Positions 34,674 to 44,722 of a stretch of 64,000 nucleotides of DNA are shown in pieces. Origin of the DNA: Paramarasmius palmivorus. Taxonomy: Eukaryota; Basidiomycota; Agaricomycetes; Agaricales; Marasmiaceae. How positions within the stretch are numbered: the first letter of the stretch is position 1; each line of letters begins with the position of its first letter. Position numbers and translations under genes: made by a program. The notes under the pieces were generated by a model. That model saw only the letters and a list, made by a program, of their open reading frames with translations, was not told where the DNA came from and ran no database searches. The stretch is taken from the NCBI GenBank assembly GCA_037176845.1, contig JAYKXP010000039.1, forward strand, positions 62,001 to 126,000, in the 5' to 3' direction.

Positions 34674-35314
34674 ATGCTCCTCCGAATCTCGTTTTACCTC
34701 GCCGCGTTCATCTACCTTGCAGCTGCCATAGTCCTGCCTTCCGTGGATCAATGGACACAGAACCAGCTTGAAGGTTTGCTCAAGACCGTAGGACAGGACG
34801 ACAAACAATTCAGCTCCGCGTTCGATGGTTTCATCTCCACAAACGCAACAGATTTCACGTGGAACGGAGCCCACATCTCCCGAGACGAGTACAAGCAGAA
34901 ATTCCAGAGCCAGGCGATATTCGTGCAATCTGTCGATGTCAATTTCACGAACGTTGTCGCTGAAGCTGATGACGGAGGGCCACTTTTCCCAGGAGTGCGT
35001 ATCCTTACCTGCGTCTCGGTTCTGTATCCCTGACTGGCTTCATTAATAGGGCGTTGGAGACGTTGGCTTGTTTTACACCGTGACTTTCACCGAGAGTGAC
35101 TCTCTCCGAGTCCCTGCCACTGAGGCCAAGTTTCAGTCATCCATCAATGTAGTGTAGGTGTCATTCATCATTGGTACTTTCACGGTTTCAATTACCTTCT
35201 CCCCCGTATAGTGTGGTAAATGACATCCCGCCGCCGCCACCATCTCCAATCCGCGGTTACTTTGATGGAAGAAGAGTCATACAAGTCAACCAGATCGTCG
35301 CGAAAGTTAATTAA
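34674..35314 (+). CDS. Small secreted protein, SnoaL/NTF2-like character
   Basis: Three exons: 34674-about 34994, then from about 35050 to 35153, then from about 35213 to 35314. The junctions FPG|GVGDVG and INV|VVVND are in phase. Signal peptide MLLRISFYLAAFIYLAAAI; mature part DQWTQNQLEGLLKTVGQDD, FISTNATDFTWNGAHISRDE, SVDVNFTNVVAEADDGG, GLFYTVTFTESDSLRV, and a C-terminal PPPPPSPIRGYFDGRR. The pattern of a short helix, a strand with a W-N-G turn and then paired beta strands resembles SnoaL-like/NTF2-fold proteins that are common and uncharacterised in basidiomycetes. The fold assignment is inference. It is convergent with ADE13, with 122 bp between the stops. Confidence 0.65.
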
Positions 35315-35436
35315 AACGATCCTTTGCTTGGTCTTTGAAAGATACGAATGTCTATTGGTACTCGATGAATAGTACGAGTTACTGTACACAAGAGGACAAT
35401 AAAGATACAGGGTTTATACGTGTTTTGTTCTAGCTT

Positions 35437-37385
35437 TCAAACCCTCAACTCGACTTTTGACGCGGCCGCGATAGCCTCCTGGGCCTTCTCATTCGCCAAT
35501 GCAGGCTCAACCCAGTCCTTGAGGAACTTGTCGACTTGCTCCGGTGCCCTGCCGATGAAACTTTTGGGGTCCAGCAGTTGATCCAATTGTCCCTTGATCG
35601 GGTCAAAGTACGGGTCGTTCCTCACGCGTTCAATGAGATCATTCTCCAATCCCAATTGCTTGACTTGGTATCCTGCTTCATGCGACAGAACACGGATCTT
35701 TTCGTGGGCTTCCTGACGATCTCCGCCAGCTTTGACGATGGCCATGATGATATTTTCGGTGGCCATGAATGGAAGTTCCTGTGAAATGCGGCGGGCAATG
35801 ACCTTGGGATACACGACAAGTCCCTCGGATATGTTTTGAAGGGTCGATAGGACGATGTCGGCCGTTAGGAAGGCCTCGGGGAGAGTGATGCGACGATTTG
35901 CACTGATAAGGTTCTGAATGATCAGAAGATCGCAGCCAAGACTTTTGGTGCTCACCTGTCGTCTAGTGTACGCTCAAACCACTGCACACCTGAGGTCATC
36001 AAAGCATTTTGGTGTAGAACCATCAGGTGCCTGGCGAGACTGCAGACACGCTCGGATCGCATTGGATTACGCTTGTACGCCATAGCAGATGATCCGATCT
36101 GCGTTGACTCGAAGGGTTCCTCGATTTCCTGCGTAGAATATTAACAGTGTAGCTTTACGTCTATCTGCACGAACACACCTTAAGATTGGCCAACAATCGG
36201 ATATCTGTCGCGATCTTGTGCGCAGTTGCACCGAATGAAGCTAGTGGTCCGAGGATATCGACGTCGACCTTACGAGAGTAGGTCTGGGAAGTCACAGGAT
36301 ATGCATATTCAAACCCAGAGAGCTGGGTCACCAAGCGATCAAGTTCCTCAACCTGCAAATGTGCGTTGGTGTGAGAATATCATGTGTGCTTGTTTAAATG
36401 GACAGACCTTGTCATGGTCACCATCGAAAAGCGCGAGGAAGCTGGCTTGCGTCCCTGTTGTGCCCTTAACGCCTCGGAAACCAATATCCTCTCGAGCACG
36501 CTTAATATTCCGAAGGTCCCACAGGAGCTCCTATATTTTTAGTTGTCAGCTTCAAAACGAAGATCCAAAGACCAAAACATGCCTGAATCCACAAAGTGGC
36601 ACGCTTTCCAACAGTGGTCAATTGCGCTGGTTGGAAATGAGTGAAGCCAAGTGTGGGAAGATCGCGGTACTGCTTGGCGAATGCGGAGAGGCGCGAAATG
36701 AGTACCGTGAGGGTACGAATGAGATAGTCGAGGCCATCACGAAGAAAAATGAGATCGGCATTACTGTTATGCAGAGTCTTTCAGTAATTAAAGGACAAAT
36801 GAAAAGTGGGACCCGTACTCTGTCACATAGCATGACGTTGCCCCAAGGCTTTCATAGAGCGGAAATTAGATTAGCTTTGATGGGTGCGAAGAAGGGACAT
36901 ACTGGATGATTCCAGCTGCTGCAGGAGCCACTCTTCCAAAAGTATGGACGTGAGCCATGACGTCGTGGCGACGCTTTTTCTCTTCCTCCGCAGCAATTTC
37001 GAATTGGTCTGGGGTCAGTTTCTACATGAATATGCGTGAAGGAAACCATTAGCAAAACCCCGAGCATATAGATACGCAGAAAAACGCACTAGATTAGCCT
37101 TCATCTGCTCGATCGCTTCGTCGGATATAGGAAGTCCAAGTTGTTTCTCTGCAATTGCAAGGTTGAGCCAGAGCTTCCGCCAGGTGTAGAATCGGTTCTG
37201 TCCCATATATCGTGTTCGGTTGAGGCATAGCTACATATCCAGATCACTGCTCACGGAAGGCGAGAATAGGTGTGCCATCTCGTCGCTCGCATATCGGCTA
37301 CAAGATGGGTGAGTCGAAATTCGTTGACATTGAAGACTTCTTCATACCTGGACAAAGGCGTTTGGTATGTGTCGAATGACTCCAT
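35437..37385 (-). CDS. ADE13: Adenylosuccinate lyase
   Basis: Fumarase-superfamily lyase acting twice in purine synthesis: SAICAR to AICAR plus fumarate, and adenylosuccinate to AMP plus fumarate. The Met at 37385 gives [12 protein letters not shown], the usual N-terminus. Exons follow with [37 protein letters not shown] (catalytic His region), [71 protein letters not shown], the signature [15 protein letters not shown] (catalytic Ser loop), [38 protein letters not shown] and the tail ending KVELRV at 35437. About seven introns, all in phase. Fumarase signature and full length indicate an intact enzyme. Confidence 0.93.
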
Positions 37386-37972
37386 ATTCATCAATTTACA
37401 AGTTGGCAGATAAAAGAAGGAAGGAAGACTACAGGCCTCCGATATCCAACGAAGGTGAGCGCAGGTTCGAAGAATAAAAAATTCGGGAACCTGATCATCA
37501 GATCATCGGGTTTAGTCTAGGAACCCATTTGGCCAGATCTCCTCGATTAGATTTAGATGATGCATCACTACTACAAGTCTACGACACTACGATTGGCATT
37601 ATAAACGATACAGCTTTGCTATTGTTTACTAGTATATTACGTTACACTCGCTATAGATCGACACCCCATTGATTTTTCCCGTTCATATATCTCTTAGCAC
37701 TTCCCGAGATAACCCAACCAGCTATCATCATAGCACTTCGATCTGCAGAGAGCATGGACAGCAAAGCCATTCCCTCTTCTTGGGCTTGAATGATCTGAGA
37801 TCTACGAAGATGGGACAATGCATTAGTTGGTGTAAGAAAGGTACCGTATTGAGCTTACTCCAGCCGTGAAAGCCAAGCGCCATCCATCTCAGGGTTGAGC
37901 CTCGGTCCCAAACATACCTGCCCACAATGTGCATATCAGATCCAGCAGGTTATTGAAATCACGCAATACTTA
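37386..37972. other. Intergenic upstream of ADE13
   Basis: About 590 bp. A minus-strand frame at 37728-37934 (MHIVGRYVWDRGSTLRW) might be a last exon of the helicase relic, but I could not connect it. Confidence 0.35.
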
Positions 37973-40900
37973 CTATTCATTCCGCATCTGCATCGCAAAT
38001 TGCAAAGAAACCCTTCCATAATAAGGGTCACGAATCAAAAGGCTTCCTTACCAAACCACGACCAAAAGCTTACCTTCGCTATCTGTTATTGCAACGTTCA
38101 TCCTGTATGACCTATTCAGAAAACCAGACAAACTGAAACAAAGAAACACCACATACCTCTTCCTCTCAAAGATTATTACACAATCCCCTCTTTGTGGTCT
38201 TCACTAATATAATTGGGCTTCGTTTACGAACGCATCGTAGATAATGATTACCGCTTTTCTCGGACCTGGTAGTACTTTGACAACCAAAACATGTTAGTAC
38301 ACTCATAGCAACACCAATTGTCTGTGACATCACATACTTCAAATCGGCTTCCAACATCCACTCTACCCATCCGTCCTTCCTCAACCGACTCACGTAACTT
38401 CCACAAACCTGCTCTCTACCAAGGTGCCATGACACCAATCTCCTTTCAGCCGTAAAGGCGGCGTTAGATTGTTTCGCTTCTCCCATGAGTGAACCGGACT
38501 CCACTTCAGCCCGCAATTGATATTTAGCGCAGGGGAATTGTACCAATGGTTGTTTTTCTATGTTATTCATTAGTCTTAATGCGAAATGTTAGTTCCATGG
38601 GGTTAAAGTACCTCGTTGACACTATACATCCCTTTAGCTGTACCAATGAACTTGAGGGGAAAAGTCGGGTTGGGTAAACCAGTCCAAGAAATGAGTCCAT
38701 TCGCAGCATAGGGCTCGAGCGTATCGTTGTAAAACATCGCCGATGGAGGCATCAAAATCGCTGGGTGAGAACGATAGTTCTGAATCGTTGAACCAGTCAG
38801 ATCATCATTATACTCTTTTGGAGGCGCAACTCACCTTCACGAGGTTCACGAATGGTTTGAATGGACCTGTGTTGACATGATACCCATGTCCAATCTTGGC
38901 CCTCGCTTCGGGGTGCTCAGAATACAACGGGCGCTCAAATAAGCGCTCGAGTAAAGAGACATCCAGATCATGATTTCGGGCTTCGTCCGAGCTGATTATA
39001 GGACCGACTAGCAGATCAAAGGCATCAGCGAAACCTTAAAAGGGAAATAAAGTTGGCTGTAGACGCACGCTGATTAGGATCACCACATAAAACAAGCTGA
39101 GGGGTCGACGACAATGGGTGATAACCCAATGGAGGCGAAGGCGCATGTGCATTACTTCCATTGACGCCGGCTTGAGGCTCAGGTTCACTAGGCTGTGCGT
39201 AAACCACGGATATAGGTATTGAAAGTTCAGGTTCGGAGCCTTGTGCTGCCTGTGTAAAGATGATATCAACGGTAAGCTCCCAATATACTCAGAGTGTTAC
39301 GCACCTCGTCGATCAACAAGTGGGTCCAATGGGTACCGTTGATTTTTTTTAATGTGCAATCCTTCTATGTGGATGAAGCGATTTCATCGTTATGCTCCTC
39401 CAGCGCACATAGGATTGTATTGGTACAATATCCCGCAAACCTTCATCGACGCATCAAGACAGTCGTGACGGGACATCGAATCTCATCAAAGCTTTCCCAA
39501 GGCGGAAGCGCAAACCTGTCGGGTCTTCCACATCTGTCGATCTTGACGTCAGTGCTGTTGAAGCAATGACCGTCTGCCAACAATTACAACAAAACTGTCT
39601 GATAGTATCGGGGATTTCAGCAAAAGGTTCTGTTAGGGATCGTTCAACCTGAGCATATCGCGGGGCTGGAGAATTAGACCCGAGTAAAGGGACAGAGACG
39701 AAGGGCGAGCGTGTCTGTTGCTGGGGTAGATGGCGCACATAGTAGAAATGTGCGCTCGGGATGAATACGAAGCTGGAATTTGTTTTGTCGTTTGTTGATG
39801 GACGGTCTCCAACGATGGTCTGGGATAGTGATGAGCAGACGGTAAAACCGAGGAAGTTTTTCATGGTGATACGCACCGGAGTCTTGCCTGGTTCCAGGAG
39901 GTCCTGCTGATCAGGAACGGCACCGGGGTTTGATATGAAGCAATGGAAGAAGCTCCGCGACTCTTTGATCAATCGTTAAGTCCGTGGTACGACCCATACT
40001 GTTTCCGACTTGGGTTTGGGGGACAGGAGGGCAACTGGTGGATATAGCTGTAGGGTCTTGGATCGGTCAGGAAACAACCAGCGATGTGCTTAAACGCGTT
40101 TTCGGCTGCATTCCGTTGGAACTCATCAATTTTGTGAGTTAGTGTGTGGCTATGTCCCATTCGCTACCGATGGGCCGGCATTCGTAAGGAAGGAGGCATT
40201 AAGAGATTGGGTGCGTTGTTGCCATCTTTAAATACCGGCTTCCATTTGCCAGTCCACCTGGGACAGAGACACAAGCTGTATTCTCTGAGTGCAGGACAAC
40301 AAAAGTCTGGTGGAAGAATCAGCGCCGCGCGGAACAAGACAAGGTAAACGACATAACGAACGTATCCTTCTCGTTTGCGCAAACAAGACAACCTGCCTTC
40401 GAATGCCATTGTTGGTGCCTGTCTCCCACTCCGTCACCACCTCTCTGAGGATAATGAATGATATCCATTTCCAGCACTTGGATAGTTCTCGCGTATCCCA
40501 GGGGACAAAGATAGAGAAAAACTCTCCCTTTTCCAGCTGGAGATGGATACTTGAACTTTCCATAAGACGACTTTGGTTTTCTCTTCAGCGACCTTTCGAA
40601 GTTCCCAAGATTGTAAGGTAAGCCAATGCCCATGATAGTTTTCATGAATAGGAAGAACACACGCATCCTCAGGAGGAGGAGGTTTTGACAAGATGATGGA
40701 AGTTTTTTCGAAATTTTCAATTAGATTGATAGGTAGAAAATGTTTATAATATGAAGAAGGGGGATAAACGGGTATAGCTGGAAGAGCAGTGAAAGAATGA
40801 GGTTGGTTTTGGATTTTTTTGAGCCATTGAGGAATGTATGCTTCTGCCTGTATGAAAGAGATGAGCGCCGCACAAATGAAAGTGGAAATGTCGTACATGA

Positions 40901-41445
40901 ACATCGAATTCAAAGGGTTCTTCGTCTTTAGGAGATGTTACTGAATTAGAGGAAGAGGAAGGAGTGGCAATGCTGATTGATGACCTTGGGGGCATCAATT
41001 GTGGTCGCGTAGATGGTGTTGTCTGCTGCTGTTGATGTTGCTGTGGTGGCGCAGACAGACGTGGAGGCTCTTTGGCTTTGAAAAGGTCTGGAGCAGAGCA
41101 AAATCCGGGCAGGGGTGCTAGTCGCTGCTTCCAAAAGACATCTACATCAAGATGAGGTATGTCCGCAGGTAGATTTCGAGTATTTTGACCCGGACTGTGT
41201 CCATTTGTGTAAACCGGTGGGCTCAGGTTTGGAGGTGTAGGACCGGGTGTAATGATTCCATTTGGACCACGTACAGGCCCATGAGGCGTTACAGGCGATT
41301 GAGGGTGACCCCAGTGGCCTGGACCGTACGGATATTGAGGATGTCCAGGGTGATAATGAACGGGTCTAGCGGGTTGAAAGAACGGGGGATGCTGAACAAA
41401 GGGATGATGAAATGGCGGAACTTGAAACGGCTGCTGAAAGTTCAT
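37973..41445 (-). pseudogene. MOV10/SDE3-like SF1 RNA helicase, probably inactivated
   Basis: A superfamily-1 helicase of the Armitage/SDE3/MOV10 branch, proteins that act in RNA silencing. The N-terminus is Pro/His/Gln-rich (MNFQQPFQVPPFHHPFVQH at 41445), followed by AEAYIPQWLKKIQ, LPIHENYHGHWLTLQ and EGRLSCLRKREGYVR. Motif II reads THLLIDE|AAQGSEPEL across an intron, then LVLCGDPNQ (motif III) and a RSHPAILMPPSAMFYNDTL block (motif IV region). Lesions: the Walker A motif at about 39880-39905 can only be read GPPGT/GKTPVRI if one inserted base is removed. Several frame jumps occur at 40230-40620. Motif VI is RMNVAITDSEGKLLVVV, lacking the usual T-R-A-K arginine. The 3' end (stop at 37973 or earlier) is uncertain. 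A working helicase is unlikely unless the indels are assembly errors. Confidence 0.6.
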
Positions 41446-42044
41446 TGTTCGCGCAATAATTTCGACTTTTCACGGTGGCCTCATGAGAGTAGGAAGAAAA
41501 GAAGAAAGGAGTCAATTATCATCGTGGTCGACGTCGTCCACTGGGTCGTGATTGAATTTAGGCGCGGCTTCGGCAATTCCCAAATCAATCTTCATTGTTC
41601 CTTGCGCGCCGGCCTCGATCCGCTTGTCGTGCGACACCCATCTTCAAGGTAAATTCACCTTTCAAAGCATTCAAAACAAGCCCCGGAAGGCTTGGAAAAT
41701 TCCAGCCGGGAGTTTTAAATTCTATCGATTCAATGTACAGACTCTCGAAGGTTTATAGAGTCGTCAAGGTGCTAGATGGTCGCAGGCAAGTCGCGGTTCT
41801 GGAAGTCTCCACGGCTGGTTCAAGATACTAATGTTCTGGGCCTCAATATGCGTTTCAAATACTCTTTCGGAGAGCGCCCTGTGTACCGCTTGTTGACAGT
41901 TTATGAGTGCGCGCCGGAGTGCGCGCAAGATACACATCTAGCACGAGCCGAGGAAACATGTATACAAGGTGCTGAGTGTCAACGGCAGGCTGTCAAACCC
42001 CTTCACCCGTCTCTCTCATCTGGGCTCTAGGGAACCAGTGGAAA
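41446..42044. other. Divergent promoter region
   Basis: About 600 bp between the helicase start and the membrane-protein start. A tandem pair of gagtgcgcgc at about 41906-41927 is the only visible oddity. Confidence 0.45.
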
Positions 42045-43215
42045 ATGGGTCTCTGCACATTCTTCAGGCTAGCACTCTATCTGTTTCTCCTCGACTTTTC
42101 GGTGCATGGAGAAACAGTCAATCGAACCATAGACGACACTCTTGGCGATTCGGCTGATTTCAGTATCCGTCCTGTCTTTTTTCCTCAGACTGCAGGTGTA
42201 TGGCAGGACAGGACATGCACCAATTGCTTGATTCGCCCCGACCCAAGCAAAGCTTTCGCAGGAACATGGAAAGCTGCTACTTTTCGTCAACCAATCACGG
42301 ATATGTCGGTCACTCTACCGATTCACAGGTGCGTTGACTAACCAGTCACATCTTCTAGTTTCTAATTGATATCATGAAAAACAGGCACAGCGATATACGT
42401 ATATTTTATACTCGCGAATGATCAAGGAGAAGGCATCACAACGACTACAGAGTGCAACTTTACCTTGAGACGGTCAGCCAGCCGGGAGCTTTTTACACAA
42501 TCCCACCTCGAGCCGCGAACTTTTATACGATCAGCTTGTCCATGCTTCAACGGGCTGGAGAACAAAGACCATAGTTTGGTCATAAGCGTGTCTGACCTGG
42601 ACCATGAGGTGTGGGTTAACTTTGACTACGCTATTTACACGTGCGTGAATCGCGCTCTCCCTATGAAGTGAACTCAACTCCCCAGAACAGATTTCGAAAA
42701 TAATACGGCATCAGAAACCACTCCAACTCCTACTGCAACACTCACATCTTCAACGTCCGTCCACGTCTTCACCAACCGGAACTAACAAACCAGATCTCAC
42801 AGGTGTTATCGTCGGTTCTGTGCTAGGATCTCTAGCCATCTTGGCAATAATCGGCTTCATCATCTATCGTTTCCGTCGTCGGAAAACGTATCCCCCAACA
42901 GCAATAGATTTTTCGGATCTTGTCGCCCAGAAGCCTCTACAAGCGAATCACATCCAGCCTTTCATGGGACAGGTGTCGAGACCACAATCAGGAACCTCGA
43001 TGTCGGGGACCGCGTACACTGAAGGGTACAGCCCTATTCCAGCGCACCACTATACCCCTGTAGCCGGCGAAGAACCGAGCATAGGCTATGCCTCAGGAAG
43101 TGATTCCGGAAGAAGGCAGGAAGGTGGAGATCATGAGATCACCTCGCCAACATTACAGAAGCAACGAACGGAACTGCGTTGGAATCCACCGCCTCCAGGT
43201 TACAGCTCTGACTAG
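42045..43215 (+). CDS. Secreted-type single-pass membrane protein, frame lesions
   Basis: Type I membrane protein of a layout common in mushrooms. It has a signal peptide (MGLCTFFRLALYLFLLDF), then an extracellular beta-rich domain (DRTCTNCLIRPDPSKAFAGT, GTAIYVYFILANDQGEG, NKDHSLVISVSDLDHEVWV, NFDYAIYT). A Thr/Ser/Pro stalk (SETTPTPTATLTSSTS) leads to a Gly-zipper TM helix with basic stop-transfer (VIVGSVLGSLAILAIIGF, IIYRFRRRK). The cytoplasmic tail ends WNPPPPGYSSD, stop at 43213-43215. The stretch DGQPAGSFLHNPTSSREL (about 42463-42550) lies one base out of frame and is bounded by a plus-one and a minus-one change. Another shift near 42760 separates stalk and TM. Function unknown; a cell-surface sensor or adhesin is possible. 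Convergent with CTP1 (66 bp between stops). Confidence 0.65.
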
Positions 43216-43281
43216 GATAGGGATAGGTAGTTTTCTATGTTGACATCTTTGACTAGTAGTAATGATTCAGCCATGTTCGGA

Positions 43282-44509
43282 CTATACACTTCGTCCTCCT
43301 ATTATTTTGATTATGTTTTCGTAGGCAGTGAATACGATACCACCACTTAGCTATGAGGGGCTTAATAGAGATAACCTGGTTGAAAATGACTAGAACGTAC
43401 CACTAAGCGAGCAAGCCTTGGCGTTGTCCCCGTCCAGAAGCGCAAAACACCTTCTTCAGTGAAAATACGATACGCGCAATGGAAAGAGTTCCTGTACTGC
43501 GATCTGGCTTCCAACGACTGCATACGCGTTTTAACGACGCTGAAAGGTAGCGTCAGCTCCAGTGTCATTGTACAACTATCAAGGTAACATACTCAAGAGG
43601 CATGGTTGTGTACACCGTGACAAGGCCTGCAATTGCTCCAATGCCGAATGTTATTGCACTAGGCAGGGTTTGCCCGGGCCGTGCTGTTCCCTGTACAAAT
43701 TGCTTCAACGTCGAGTAAGTCGTAAACCGAACAGCTGAATTTGCGCCTTGTCGCATCATCTACTAGGATGGGTAAGGTGAGACGAAAAAAGTGCTGCTGC
43801 GTAGAACTCACGACTGGGAAAAGGCCGCGATATATACCCAAGATTCCTTCTTGTCGTACGATTGACACGGTGCCGTGAACTAAACCACGGTATTGGGGAT
43901 TCGGACGGTGGGCATCGTCAATTAATTTGGTTTTGATAGTTTCTGAAGGGGTGACTGCAAAAATGGCTTCTGTCATTCCAGCGCCGAGTCCGGCGACTAG
44001 ACTTCGAGGTGCGCTGATTTTTCCCTGAATAGAGTGAGTAACGGAGATGAGAGAGAAATTAGGAAGGTACAGACTCACTTGATTGTCTGCCAACATCCCT
44101 TTGAAGTGATCATAACTAACAAACCGCACCCCTGCCTTTGCAGCATTGCCTATCACCAAAGCCATGCATCCGGAATACAATCCAGCTACGCCCTGTGTTT
44201 TCAACGTATCCTTGACAATCGCTATGGGGCCTAGTTTCTGCAATGAAGTGGTGAGTGTAGAGCCGGTGAGTGCATGTTCGGACACACCTTCCCACCGAAC
44301 TGCGACCGTGTCTTGACGAATTCTGTGGGGTATGTGATGAAACTATGCAATGCTAAGCCTCTTCTATGATGCCATACAGATTGTCACATACGCTTCTATT
44401 GCTCCAGCCGTAGCACCTGCAATGCTGAATGTTTTCGTTCAGTCAAACATTCTTTCTATTGAATGCAAACTCACAGAGAGTGTACCGGTTTTTCTTTTTT
44501 ACTAGCCAT
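43282..44509 (-). CDS. CTP1: Mitochondrial citrate (tricarboxylate) carrier
   Basis: SLC25 carrier that exchanges mitochondrial citrate for cytosolic malate, supplying acetyl-CoA for lipid synthesis. Met 44509 gives MASKKEKPVHSL. Three carrier repeats are visible with their signatures: YPTEFVKTRSQFGGK, TPSETIKTKLIDD and MPL(D)VVKTRMQSLEAR, the third split by an intron. Other blocks are GVAGLYSGCMALVIGNAAK, VRFVSYDHFKGML, EGILGIYRGLFPVMMRQGAN, SAVRFTTYSTLKQFVQG and GVLRFWTGTTPRLARLV, ending LSGGIVFTAYENIIKIIGG. The last acceptor is chosen at ...catag|CTAAGT because it restores LSGGIVF. About eight short introns, in phase. The GANSAVRF motif is typical of the citrate carrier subfamily. It shares a 213-bp divergent promoter with the TRK gene. 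Confidence 0.9.
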
Positions 44510-44722
44510 GACAATTAGCTTTTAAAAGTCTCTTGCCTCCCTTGTATGAATCCGAGGACTAGGACGGTGAGATTCGGTGGTGGTGGTAGATGATAACCAG
44601 GAGCGCCCGGCCTGCCGCCGAAAAATTAGAAACTTGATCTCGGACACAACCATGATGCATGCTGTAACCGCGTTTCTATTCACAGCTATGAACCTTTCCT
44701 GTACTCCACTCTAATCTCCCCA
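44510..44722. promoter_or_regulatory. Divergent promoter between CTP1 and TRK
   Basis: Only 213 bp separate the two start codons, so both promoters must lie here. A CCAGGAGCGCCCGGCCTGCC-like GC block (about 44599-44618) is the most conspicuous element; no TATA box is obvious. Confidence 0.5.
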
